A DNA stretch of 53,261 nt from Glaciihabitans sp. (GCA_025463785.1 JAODBD010000003.1:589287-642547), one strand, 5' to 3'; positions 42,671-50,893 are shown, numbered from the stretch's first letter. The notes: generated by a model not told the origin, from the sequence alone. Numbers and translations are program-made.

Positions 42671-43645
42671 ATGAGTTGGCTAGTTACCGGCGGCGCCGGA
42701 TATATCGGGGCACACGTGGTCAGGGCGCTTCAATCCGCCGGGCTCGACACCGTCGTAATCGATGACCTGTCGAGCGGTCACGCCGATTTCGTGCCGGCCG
42801 AGGTTCCATTCGTTGTGGGCACGATCCTCGACCGGGACCTGCTGCTCCACACGATCGCGGAGCACAGCGTGACGGGCGTCATCCACGTTGCCGGGTACAA
42901 GTACGCGGGCGTCTCGGTTCAGCGACCACTGCACACCTACGAGCAGAACGTAACCGGGATGGCCACGCTCCTCGCCGCGATGCAGGAGCGCGGCGTCGAC
43001 CGCATCGTGTTCTCCTCAAGCGCGGCCGTCTACGGCACGCCCCCGGGCGAGATCGTCACAGAAGAAACCCCGAAAAGCCCGGAGTCGCCCTATGGCGAGT
43101 CCAAGTTGATCGGCGAGTGGCTGCTGCGCGACCAGGAAATCGCCGTGGGCCTTCGGCACACCTCGCTGCGCTACTTCAACGTTGTCGGGAGCGGCGATCC
43201 GTCGCTTTACGACACCAGCCCGCACAACCTGTTCCCGCTGGTGTTCGACGCGTTGGTCGAGGGCAGGACGCCGCGGATCAACGGAACGGACTACCCGACG
43301 CCGGACGGTACCGCGGTACGCGATTACCTGCACGTCGCGGACCTCGCCGTCGCGCACGTTGCCGCAGCGCGCCGGCTCGATGCTGGCGAATCCCTTCAGC
43401 CCGCATATAACCTCGGCAGCGGGGACGGCGTGTCAGTTCGCCAGATCATGACCACCATCTCGGAGGTCACCGGCATCCCGTTCACTCCGGAGGCGGGTCC
43501 TCGTCGACCGGGCGATCCCGCGCGCATTGTGACCAGTGGCGAGCTGGCCGCACGCGACATCGACTGGAAGATGCGCCATTCGCTTCGAGACATGGTCGAG
43601 AGCGCCTGGGAGGCGCGGAGCGGCGCGGAAATTCGCCACAACTAA
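42671..43645 (+). CDS. galE: UDP-glucose 4-epimerase
   Basis: 324 residues, SDR family. It interconverts UDP-glucose and UDP-galactose. It shows WLVTGGAGYIGAHVVRALQS, VIDDLSSGHADFVP, HVAGYKYAGVSVQRPLHTYE, RIVFSSSAAVYGTPPGEIVT, ESPYGESKLIGEWLLRDQEI (YxxxK), LRYFNVVGSGDPSLYDTSPH and RDYLHVADLAVAHVAAARRL. These match GalE throughout, with NAD-binding and sugar-binding parts intact. Galactose would add to the sugars available for the envelope polymer. The 228 bp to whiB have their own promoter. Confidence 0.94.
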   Translation: MSWLVTGGAGYIGAHVVRALQSAGLDTVVIDDLSSGHADFVPAEVPFVVGTILDRDLLLHTIAEHSVTGVIHVAGYKYAGVSVQRPLHTYEQNVTGMATLLAAMQERGVDRIVFSSSAAVYGTPPGEIVTEETPKSPESPYGESKLIGEWLLRDQEIAVGLRHTSLRYFNVVGSGDPSLYDTSPHNLFPLVFDALVEGRTPRINGTDYPTPDGTAVRDYLHVADLAVAHVAAARRLDAGESLQPAYNLGSGDGVSVRQIMTTISEVTGIPFTPEAGPRRPGDPARIVTSGELAARDIDWKMRHSLRDMVESAWEARSGAEIRHN

Positions 43646-43694
43646 GCCGACTGCGTCATCCGTATTCGAGGGCAACGGCCGCCCGCGATTCATT

Positions 43695-43708
43695 CGCCGC
43701 TTTCGGCG
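43695..43708. terminator. Small hairpin after galE
   Basis: CGCCG (43695-43699) and CGGCG (43704-43708) form a 5-bp stem with a 4-nt loop, about 50 nt past the galE stop. No T run follows directly. Weak terminator candidate. Confidence 0.3.
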
Positions 43709-43753
43709 CGCCCTGATGCCGCAAAACTGGTTGCAGGTTTTATGATCTGCGAC

Positions 43754-43782
43754 TTGACTCTCGCGAACTACAACGGTGTAAT
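43754..43782 (+). promoter_or_regulatory. Near-consensus promoter of whiB
   Basis: TTGACT (43754-43759) and TGTAAT (43777-43782) are separated by exactly 17 nt, the best sigma-70-like match in the window. It predicts a leader of about 80-85 nt before the ATG at 43873, which has a GGGGAGG ribosome site. This leader contrasts with the many leaderless genes nearby. Confidence 0.7.
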
Positions 43783-43872
43783 TATCACTAACGCGATTTG
43801 GGCAATTCGGCCAGACACGGGTGCGGAAGCACAGCAATTGAGTGCGAAAGCACGTAAGCAGGGGAGGCTTCA

Positions 43873-44190
43873 ATGGCGAACAGTGAATATCGCCCGGCCG
43901 TCCCCGACAACTGGTTCGTAGATCCAGTTCGCCTGGGGGTACCGGGGGTCAGGCAGCCAGAGGCTGATGACAACCCGCTGGCATGGCAGTCCGATTCGCT
44001 CTGTGCGCAGACCGACCCGGAGGCGTTCTTCCCCGAAAAGGGCGGATCAACGCGAGATGCCAAGAAAATCTGTGGTTCGTGCGAGGTTCGCGCGCACTGC
44101 CTCGAATATGCGCTCCAAAATGATGAGAGATTCGGCATTTGGGGCGGATTGTCGGAGCGGGAGCGGCGCAAGCTTCGCAAGCGCGCCTAG
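43873..44190 (+). CDS. whiB: WhiB-family iron-sulfur regulator (WhiB2/WhmD type)
   Basis: 105 residues. The four [4Fe-4S] Cys are present: one in WQSDSLCAQTDPEAFFPEKG and three in AKKICGSCEVRAHCLEYAL (CxxC then C five residues on). The GIWGG turn follows (RFGIWGGLSERERRKLRK) with a basic C-terminal tail. The pattern and the neighbourhood (DUF3499, pmm, manA region) fit WhiB2/WhmD, which affects septation and cell-division genes in mycobacteria. It acts with the principal sigma factor. Its strong promoter and 82-nt leader suggest it is independently controlled. Confidence 0.93.
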   Translation: MANSEYRPAVPDNWFVDPVRLGVPGVRQPEADDNPLAWQSDSLCAQTDPEAFFPEKGGSTRDAKKICGSCEVRAHCLEYALQNDERFGIWGGLSERERRKLRKRA

Positions 44191-44200
44191 TCTCGACTAG
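44188..44200 (+). promoter_or_regulatory. Leaderless-type -10 box for the large GT2
   Basis: TAGTCT (44188-44193), then 7 nt, then ATG at 44201. The box overlaps the whiB stop codon. Confidence 0.5.
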
Positions 44201-47029
44201 ATGCAGCCGAGAGTTACCGCGATACTTGTCGCCCGAAACGGGGCCGACTATCTCGAGAGAACTCTCTCGTGCCTGCAATCCCAAACCCGGCGGCCCGAAG
44301 CCCTCGTGCTGGTTGACGCCGGCTCGAGCGATGCGACCCCGACCATGCTTGCCGAGGCACAGCCGACGCAGCTGGTGACGACATCCGGCAAGGTCGGGTT
44401 TGGCGCGAGTGTTGGGCAGGCCATACACGTCGCGGTGCCGTCCAGCACCGAGGACGACTGGATCTGGCTGCTGAGTCACGACAGCGCGCCGCATCCGCAG
44501 GCGCTCGCAAGCCTCCTTGGCGCTGTCGAGATCGCGCCATCCGTCGCTATCGCCGGCCCGAAGCTCATGCGCTGGGACACGCCAGACACCATCGCCCGCT
44601 ACGGCGAGACCATGACGAGGCTCGGATCATCCGTGATCCTGGTCGAAAACGAACTCGACCAGGCCCAATACGACGCGCAGAGTGACCTGCTCGCGGTATC
44701 GGCCGCGGGGATGCTCGTGCGCCAGTCCGTTTGGGCCGCGCTCGGCGGCTTCGACCTGGGTCTGCCCTCGGTGGATGCCGCCCTGGACTTTTCGATTAGG
44801 GCGCGGCTCGCGGGTCATCGCGTCGTCGGCGTGCCCGCCGCACGTGTTGCGAGCGCTGGCGGCCCAGAGATGTTCGGGCGCAAGTCGGTGTCGATCGCGA
44901 CGAGCCAGCGGCTGGGTCGACGCGCCCAGCTACACCGGCGCATGGTTTATGCCCGCGGCCTCGCTGTCCTCGTCAACTGGCTGGCGCTTGTTCCGATCGG
45001 TGTTCTGCGAGCCGTGCTGCAGCTCATCCGCAAGCAACCATCGGCGATGGGCGGTGAGATCACCGCGGCCTTCGGCGCGGCATTCTCCGGGTCTGTGGGG
45101 CCAGCGCGTCGCAACCTGCGTCGCACACGCAAGCTCGGTTGGGCGTCGATCGCACCGCTGCGGGTTTCGGCTGCAGAGGCACGTGAGCGGCGTGCCAATC
45201 GTGCCGTGACCGTCGATGACGACACCGAATACAGCGCGCGCAGCAGAGCCAGCTTCATCTCAGGTGGCGGCCTCGGCATCACGGTCTTCGCCGCGATCAT
45301 CGGCGTTCTTACGTTTAGCCCCCTGCTCGGTGCTGCGTCGGCTGCGGGGGGCGCGCTCCTGCCGTTGTCGCAGACCGTTGGCCAGCTCTGGGCCAATGTC
45401 GGTTACGGCTGGCACGATGTCGGTGGCGGATTCGTCGGGGCGTCCGATCCGTTTGCTGCGGTGCTGGCCGTGCTGGGCTCGCTCACGTTCTGGGCCCCGT
45501 CACTCAGCATCGTCATCCTGTATCTGATCGCATTGCCCGTCGCGGCAATGGGGGCATGGTGGTGTGCGACCCGGCTTTCTGAGCGTGCGTGGCCGCCCGC
45601 TATTGCGGCAGTGCTGTGGTGCCTCGCGCCGCCGTTTCTCTCGTCCATGACTTCTGGACACCTTGGAGCGGTCATCGTGCACGTGCTTCTGCCGTGGTTT
45701 GTGCTGGCAGTTCTCCTCGCCGCGCGAAGCTGGTCGGCGGGGGCAGCGGCCGCACTGCTGTTTGCGGTAATCGCGGCATGCAGCCCGAGTGTCGTGCCCG
45801 CACTGGCAGTGCTCCTGCTGGCCTGGATCATCGTTCGCCCGACGGCCGTGGTTCGGCTGGTGGGAATTGTCATCCCCGCGGCGGCGCTGTTCGCACCCCT
45901 GGTGATCGCGCAGATTATCCGAGGCGACCCGCTTGCTGTCTTCGCCGATCCCGGGGCGGCCACTCCGAGCTCCGCTGCGTCGGTTGGCGGGCTGCTACTC
46001 GGGTCGCCGGATGCCACGCTCGGCGGCTGGTCGAGCATCGGCAATCTGTTTGACCTCGCGGCCCTTCCCGGGCCCGTCGTGCTCGCCCTGCTGCTTGCGC
46101 CGCTCTTCGTCCTCGCGCTGGCCGCAACATTCCTGCCGGGAACCCGGCGCAGCGTTCCCGCCATTGTCATCGCGCTTCTCGGCTTCGCGACAGCCGTCGC
46201 TGCAACCCACCTGTCGTTTGCGATTTCCGGAGTGAGCGCGGTCTCGGTCTGGCCGGGAGCGGGACTGAGCCTGCTGTGGGCGGGGCTGGTCGGTGCCATC
46301 GTGGTTGCGCTCGATACCTTCGGGCGCGGGGCGGTTATCCCGGCCCTCGTTGTCGCGATTACCGCGACCCTTGCGGCCGCTCCATTGGCGGCCGCGCCGT
46401 TGGCCGGGCACTCCAAGGTTGTCGCGGGTTCCGGCGTCCTTGCGCCCGCGTTCGTCGCGGCGGAGTCGCTGACTCGGCCCCGCATCGGCACCCTGGCTTT
46501 GACGCCCGAAGGCGACGGCGGACTCGGTGCCACGGTCGAGCGCGGTGCGGGCGCGACGCTCGACGACCAGTCCACACTCGCCTCGACGTCGCTCGCGGCA
46601 GGGTCGGCCGCAGCGTCGAACTCGACCGCATCGCTCGCCGCGAATCTCGCCTCGCGCAGCGGCTTCGATACTTCCACGGCACTCACCTTGCAGAAGGTCG
46701 GATTCATTCTTCTCGGTCCCGCTGACTCTGCCGGAGCGCAGGCCGTCAGGCAGCGAGCCGCGGATGCGCTCAACGGCAACCGCGCGCTGACACCGGTCGG
46801 CGATACCGCGCTCGGCCTCCTGTGGAGGTTTGGCGCCCTGCCCTCGACCGGTCTGGCAAGCCCCACGCCCGATCCGGGACCGCTGCGCACGCTCATCCTC
46901 GTCGGACTCGGCATCGTGTTCTTCGTGACGCTGTTGTTTGCCATTCCGACGCGCGGCCGACGGCGGCGCACTGCCGTGCGCGGCGACCAGGTCGAACACG
47001 CGAATCTCGGGGAGGACGACGATGCCTGA
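44201..47029 (+). CDS. Glycosyltransferase family 2 fused to a long polytopic membrane domain
   Basis: 942 residues. The first 260 form a GT2 domain (VTAILVARNGADYLERTLSC, LVLVDAGSSDATPTMLAEAQ, VGFGASVGQAIHVAV, WIWLLSHDSAPHPQALASLL, AVSAAGMLVRQSVWAALGGF). After a helix near residue 255 and a basic stretch, about 12 hydrophobic segments fill residues 350-740. A low-complexity Ala/Ser/Thr region and a final helix (about 890-915) precede a charged tail. The GT2 part is a standard nucleotide-sugar transferase of the rhamnosyl/galactofuranosyl class. Homologues sit next to whiB2 and DUF5719 in many Microbacteriaceae. Its 3' end overlaps the next gene by 8 nt. Confidence 0.82.
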   Translation: MQPRVTAILVARNGADYLERTLSCLQSQTRRPEALVLVDAGSSDATPTMLAEAQPTQLVTTSGKVGFGASVGQAIHVAVPSSTEDDWIWLLSHDSAPHPQALASLLGAVEIAPSVAIAGPKLMRWDTPDTIARYGETMTRLGSSVILVENELDQAQYDAQSDLLAVSAAGMLVRQSVWAALGGFDLGLPSVDAALDFSIRARLAGHRVVGVPAARVASAGGPEMFGRKSVSIATSQRLGRRAQLHRRMVYARGLAVLVNWLALVPIGVLRAVLQLIRKQPSAMGGEITAAFGAAFSGSVGPARRNLRRTRKLGWASIAPLRVSAAEARERRANRAVTVDDDTEYSARSRASFISGGGLGITVFAAIIGVLTFSPLLGAASAAGGALLPLSQTVGQLWANVGYGWHDVGGGFVGASDPFAAVLAVLGSLTFWAPSLSIVILYLIALPVAAMGAWWCATRLSERAWPPAIAAVLWCLAPPFLSSMTSGHLGAVIVHVLLPWFVLAVLLAARSWSAGAAAALLFAVIAACSPSVVPALAVLLLAWIIVRPTAVVRLVGIVIPAAALFAPLVIAQIIRGDPLAVFADPGAATPSSAASVGGLLLGSPDATLGGWSSIGNLFDLAALPGPVVLALLLAPLFVLALAATFLPGTRRSVPAIVIALLGFATAVAATHLSFAISGVSAVSVWPGAGLSLLWAGLVGAIVVALDTFGRGAVIPALVVAITATLAAAPLAAAPLAGHSKVVAGSGVLAPAFVAAESLTRPRIGTLALTPEGDGGLGATVERGAGATLDDQSTLASTSLAAGSAAASNSTASLAANLASRSGFDTSTALTLQKVGFILLGPADSAGAQAVRQRAADALNGNRALTPVGDTALGLLWRFGALPSTGLASPTPDPGPLRTLILVGLGIVFFVTLLFAIPTRGRRRRTAVRGDQVEHANLGEDDDA

Positions 47030-48662
47030 GCCGGAGGATGCCGTGCCGGAGGATGCCGTGCCAGAGGGTGCCATGCCAGACGGCACCGCGCCCGACGACG
47101 CCGCGCCCGACGACGCCGCGCCCGAAACCGCACCGCGAGACACGGCCCCGCCCGCACCGGCGGCCGCTGCCTGGAACGATGAACCTGACGAGATCGAGAC
47201 CGCGCCCGAACCGCGCCCGCCGGGCTCTCGACTGCGTGCAGCTGGCCTCGTGAGCGCGCGCATCGGAACGGGTGTCATCGTGGTCGCGGCAGTTGCCGCG
47301 ACGATCGCGGCGTCCCTGTTGCCGCTGCCGAGCATCCATCGGTCCGCCCTTCAGACGACAATCACGCCGGTGCCAACCGCACAGCAGCTGGTCTGTCCGG
47401 GCGGTCTGCTACGCCTCGCGTCGGCCTCGGGCAAGGGTGCGACTACGGCGTCCACACTCGGCCCGGGAGCAGTGACGAGCGGCTCGACAAGTGGATCGGT
47501 GACGCAGAAGGCATTCGCAAGGTCGGATGCCGCAACCAACGGCAGCGCCGCGGCCCCGCAGCTGCTCAGCTCGGTCGCGCCGACATCCGGTACTCAGACC
47601 CTCATCGCGGGCGGCCAGTCGGAGAGCATTTCGACCGCTGAGTTCTTCGGGCTGTCGTCGGCGGCATGTGGTTCGCCATCCGGTGACGTGTGGCTGTCCG
47701 GAGGCGCGACTTCGGTCGGTCGAACGACGCTGCTTCTCCTCGCAAACCCCACGGACGTCACCGCAACCGTCAGCCTCCAGATTTTCGGCGAAAACGGCGC
47801 AGTGACGGCCCCCGGGATGGACGGAATTACGGTCGAAGCCCAGGGCCAGCGGATTCTGTCTCTGGCCGGCTTTGCCCCGGGCCTCACCTCACCCGTCGTC
47901 CACGTTGTGAGTAGCGGCGGCCAGATCGCAGCATCCCTCGAGCAGTCGACCGTCCGCGGCATCGAGCCCGGGGGCATTGACTTCGTCGGAGCCCAGGCGC
48001 AACCGTCGACAACCGTCGTGATTCCAGGCGTCGTACTGTCTGGCACCTCGACCGTGCAATCCCGTCTCGGCCAGACCGGCTTCGATGACTTGCAGACCAC
48101 GCTTCGGATCTACACCCCCGGCAGCAAGTCAGGCACCGTCCAGGTGAGCATGGTTGCGGAGAACGGCAAGAGCGCCGGCGCGGCGATCCGTGCAGACATC
48201 GATCCGGGTGCCGTCACCGATCTTCCGCTCGACCAGCTCTCCGACGGCAGTTACTCGATCATCGTCAAAGCGAGTGTGCCACTCGTAGCGAGCGTGCGCG
48301 TCTCGACGGCCGGGTCGGTGGCCGTCGCCAACCGCACCGACTTCGCGTGGCTCACAGCGGCGCCGCTGCTGACCTTGTCGGCACTCGTCGCTGTCGCCCC
48401 CGCCATGACCGCCGTTCACCTCGAAAATCCGACCGTGAAGAGCGAGCGAGTGACGCTTCACGCGCTCGGGGGTGCCGACATCGTCGCGACTGTGCCCGCG
48501 AGTTCGGCGGTGTCCGTCGCCGTCGTACCCGGAACCAGCTACCAGCTTTCCGGATACAGCGGCCTGTACGCGGCGGTCACCGGAATCAGCGACGGGGGAG
48601 TGACCGGCTACGTAGTGAGCCCCTCCGAGCGCGGTTCGACTCCGCTACGCATCTACGACTAG
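47022..48662 (+). CDS. DUF5719 family membrane-anchored surface protein
   Basis: 546 residues from the ATG at 47022, with GGGGAGG upstream. It overlaps the preceding gene and is probably translated with it. The N-terminal 75 residues are acidic and Pro/Ala-rich and include a 15-bp tandem repeat. A membrane helix lies at about 80-102 (RIGTGVIVVAAVAATIAASL). The extracellular part consists of three beta-rich blocks of repeating type, for example GGATSVGRTTLLLLANPTDV and later PAMTAVHLENPTVKSERVTL. This matches DUF5719, a family of unknown role found beside the large GT2. A scaffold or wall-associated role is inferred only. Confidence 0.78.
   Translation: MPEPEDAVPEDAVPEGAMPDGTAPDDAAPDDAAPETAPRDTAPPAPAAAAWNDEPDEIETAPEPRPPGSRLRAAGLVSARIGTGVIVVAAVAATIAASLLPLPSIHRSALQTTITPVPTAQQLVCPGGLLRLASASGKGATTASTLGPGAVTSGSTSGSVTQKAFARSDAATNGSAAAPQLLSSVAPTSGTQTLIAGGQSESISTAEFFGLSSAACGSPSGDVWLSGGATSVGRTTLLLLANPTDVTATVSLQIFGENGAVTAPGMDGITVEAQGQRILSLAGFAPGLTSPVVHVVSSGGQIAASLEQSTVRGIEPGGIDFVGAQAQPSTTVVIPGVVLSGTSTVQSRLGQTGFDDLQTTLRIYTPGSKSGTVQVSMVAENGKSAGAAIRADIDPGAVTDLPLDQLSDGSYSIIVKASVPLVASVRVSTAGSVAVANRTDFAWLTAAPLLTLSALVAVAPAMTAVHLENPTVKSERVTLHALGGADIVATVPASSAVSVAVVPGTSYQLSGYSGLYAAVTGISDGGVTGYVVSPSERGSTPLRIYD
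47034..47123 (+). repeat. Six tandem 15-bp units inside the DUF5719 gene
   Basis: Units at 47034, 47049, 47064, 47079, 47094 and 47109 encode (E/D)(D/G)(A/T)(V/M/A)P pentapeptides. The last two copies are identical in DNA. The array lengthens the acidic cytoplasmic tail in multiples of five residues, so copy number may vary between strains. Confidence 0.8.
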
Positions 48663-48689
48663 CTGCGCAGTGACAACGCCCGCCTGGCG

Positions 48690-49133
48690 CTATAGGTGCC
48701 GGAAGCGCTCCGGCGCCAGGTCCCACGGGTCTTTGCCCAGCAATTCGGCGACCGCTCGAAACACGCAGCTCTCGATCATCATCCGGCGGTGCAGATCGTC
48801 GTAGCGGTGCAGCCGTGACATGCGTTCGATGGGCAGTCGGTACAGGATGATCCTGCGTTCGGTACGCATGACCCGCCAGCGATCGAGACCAGCCGTGCCG
48901 ACAAGAGCCGAGGGCAGGACGGCGACCTCGAAGCGAACGTCAGAGAGCTCATCCGGCCACAGATCCTTCAAATACTCGGCGGTGGATGCGACCGTCATAT
49001 CGAACAGATCGGCTCGCGACCGGAGAAGCGGCAGGTGTGGGCCCGTTACGGCTGCGCGGATGCCCCTGCCGTGCCGATCGCGCCAGCCCGGCCGAGCCGA
49101 AACCTGCGCAGTGCGACGTCGCGGTGTGGCCAT
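48690..49133 (-). CDS. Metallopeptidase-family protein lacking HExxH (Rv3259-like)
   Basis: 147 residues. It belongs to the actinobacterial family often named 'metallopeptidase family protein' (Rv3259-like) by its context and by the LPSALVG..GLDRWRVMRTERRIILYR.PIE and C-terminal GKDPWDLAPERFRHL blocks. The expected zinc motif HExxH is not visible: at the corresponding place the sequence reads MIESCVFRAVAELLG, with Glu but no His pair. Catalytic activity as a zincin is therefore doubtful. The N-terminus is basic. The start is set by TAGCAT 6 nt upstream. It is divergent from the DUF3499 gene. Confidence 0.72.
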   Translation of the reverse strand: MATPRRRTAQVSARPGWRDRHGRGIRAAVTGPHLPLLRSRADLFDMTVASTAEYLKDLWPDELSDVRFEVAVLPSALVGTAGLDRWRVMRTERRIILYRLPIERMSRLHRYDDLHRRMMIESCVFRAVAELLGKDPWDLAPERFRHL

Positions 49134-49145
49134 GCTCCCATGCTA
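49134..49145 (-). promoter_or_regulatory. Leaderless-type -10 box for the metallopeptidase-family gene
   Basis: Minus-strand TAGCAT (49145-49140), 6 nt, then ATG at 49133. Confidence 0.5.
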
Positions 49146-49198
49146 GACCGGCGTGCCAGCGCCCGCCCGACGTGTTCGCAGCCTATGGTTTAGCTACC

Positions 49199-49408
49199 AT
49201 GACCGGTCGACCCTGTAGCAAAGTCGCCTGCATTGACGAGGCAGTATCGACGCTGACCTACGTGTACGCGGACTCGATGGCCGTTCTCGGCCCGCTCAGC
49301 CAGACAGCAGAGCCACACAGTTACGACCTGTGTGCGCGGCACGCGGAAAGGCTTTCTGCGCCGAAGGGCTGGCAGGTCGTTCGTCACGTGGTCCTCGGCT
49401 CGGCGTAG
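49199..49408 (+). CDS. DUF3499 small zinc-ribbon-like protein
   Basis: 69 residues from the ATG at 49199; a longer frame from 48986 is antisense to the neighbour. The order of conserved residues is RPCSKVACIDEAVSTLTYVY, an aliphatic stretch, then YDLCARHAERLSAPKGWQVV. The three Cys and a His (C-x4-C...C-x2-H) could bind a metal. Family DUF3499 occurs next to whiB2 and pmm in actinobacteria; its function is unknown to me. TATGGT at 49184-49189 lies 9 nt before the start and may be its -10 box. Confidence 0.85.
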   Translation: MTGRPCSKVACIDEAVSTLTYVYADSMAVLGPLSQTAEPHSYDLCARHAERLSAPKGWQVVRHVVLGSA

Positions 49409-49464
49409 TAGACGGACGCGGCAGTGGGCGGCCATCGCAGTACGGCGAGAACCGGTCGGTGAGC

Positions 49465-49477
49465 TAGTTTTGAGGTC
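49465..49477 (+). promoter_or_regulatory. Leaderless-type -10 box for pmm
   Basis: TAGTTT (49465-49470), then 7 nt, then ATG at 49478. The TGAGGT within those 7 nt could also serve as a weak ribosome site. Confidence 0.5.
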
Positions 49478-50893
49478 ATGAACTTTGACCTAACGCCCTT
49501 CGTTAAGACCTACGACGTGCGTGGCCTCGTCGGCTCGCAACTGACTCCCGAGATCGTCTCGTCCCTTGCCGCCGGATTCGTTGATGAGATCGACGCCGCG
49601 GGCAAGGAGGTCGTCGTCGGCCACGACATGCGGGACTCCTCGCCCGAGTTCGCCAAGGCATTTGCCGAGGGTGCCCGGGCACGCGGGGCGAATGTGGTGT
49701 CCATCGGACTGTGCTCGACAGACGAAACCTATTTCGCATCCGGAGACCTGAACGCGCCGGCCGTCATGTTCACCGCCAGCCACAATCCGGCGATCTATAA
49801 CGGCATGAAGTTCAGCCGGGCCGGTGCCCAGGGCATCAGCCTGAACACCGGGCTCGCGGCAATTCGTGATCGCGCCACCGACTACCTCAACAGCGGCGGC
49901 GTCGTCGCGGTCGAGACCCCTGGTTCGTTCCGCGAGGTCGATGTGCTGCCGAACTATGCGGCCAAGCTGCGCAGTCTCGTTGACCTGTCTGGCATTCGCC
50001 CGATCCGCATCGTTGTCGACGCGGGAAACGGCATGGGCGGGATGACCGTGCCGGCCGTCCTCGGCACCGCCGCTGGCCTACCGCAGCTGCCGATCGAGAT
50101 CATCCCGATGTACTTCGAGCTTGACGGAACCTTCCCAAACCACGAAGCCAACCCGCTGGAGCCGGCGAACCTCGTCGACCTGCAGAAGGCCGTTGTCGAG
50201 CACGAAGCAGACCTCGGTCTGGCATTCGACGGCGACGCCGACCGCTGCTTCGTCGTCGACGAGAAGGGGGATGCGGTCAACCCGTCCGCGGTCGCGGCCA
50301 TCGTCGCCCTCCGCGAGATCAAGCGCGTCCGCGAGTACCAGCCCACCGGCGACATCGTCGTTCTGCACAACCTCATTACCTCGCGAATCGTGCAGGAGAC
50401 CATTGAAGGTGCCGGTGCCATCGCCGTGCGCACCAACGTCGGTCACTCGCTCATCAAAGACAAGATGGCCGAAACGGGCGCGATCTTCGGCGGCGAACAC
50501 TCGGCTCACTACTACTTCCGCGACTTCTGGGGAGCAGACAACGGGATGCTCGCGGCCATGCATCTCCTGGCGGAGTTCGGCGCCCAGGACGAGCCGCTTT
50601 CGGCCATCAGCCACCGCTACACGCCGTACTCTCTCAGTGGCGAGATCAACTCGACCGTCACAGACATCCCGGCCGCGTACGCGCGCATCGTCGACGCCTA
50701 TTCGAGCATCGGCGAATTCGACGAGCTCGACGGCCTCACGGTGTCGAGCACCCAGGGCGACGGTGACTCGTTCTGGTGGTTCAACGTGCGCCCGTCTAAC
50801 ACTGAGCCGCTTCTCCGACTGAACGTTGAGGCGTCGACGCCCGACGAGATGGTGAAGATCCGCGACGCCGTGCTCGCGCTGATTCGGGCCTAA
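49478..50893 (+). CDS. manB: Phosphomannomutase/phosphoglucomutase
   Basis: 471 residues, alpha-D-phosphohexomutase family. It converts mannose-6-phosphate to mannose-1-phosphate and thus follows manA. The four-domain signature is complete: FVKTYDVRGLVGSQLTPEIV, the phosphoserine loop VMFTASHNPAIYNGMKFSRA, the metal loop GLAFDGDADRCFVVDEKGDA, the sugar-binding IFGGEHSAHYYFRDFWGADN and the phosphate-binding NVRPSNTEPLLRLNVEAST. All key residues are present. No mannose-1-phosphate guanylyltransferase (manC) is seen in the window. The symbol manB (also called pmmA) is by family. Confidence 0.93.
   Translation: MNFDLTPFVKTYDVRGLVGSQLTPEIVSSLAAGFVDEIDAAGKEVVVGHDMRDSSPEFAKAFAEGARARGANVVSIGLCSTDETYFASGDLNAPAVMFTASHNPAIYNGMKFSRAGAQGISLNTGLAAIRDRATDYLNSGGVVAVETPGSFREVDVLPNYAAKLRSLVDLSGIRPIRIVVDAGNGMGGMTVPAVLGTAAGLPQLPIEIIPMYFELDGTFPNHEANPLEPANLVDLQKAVVEHEADLGLAFDGDADRCFVVDEKGDAVNPSAVAAIVALREIKRVREYQPTGDIVVLHNLITSRIVQETIEGAGAIAVRTNVGHSLIKDKMAETGAIFGGEHSAHYYFRDFWGADNGMLAAMHLLAEFGAQDEPLSAISHRYTPYSLSGEINSTVTDIPAAYARIVDAYSSIGEFDELDGLTVSSTQGDGDSFWWFNVRPSNTEPLLRLNVEASTPDEMVKIRDAVLALIRA

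Noticed and set aside
45403-47157. A 584-codon minus-strand frame
   Set aside because: It is the mirror of the high-G+C GT2 and DUF5719 genes, has Ala/Pro/Arg composition and no motif. Long antisense frames are expected at this G+C.
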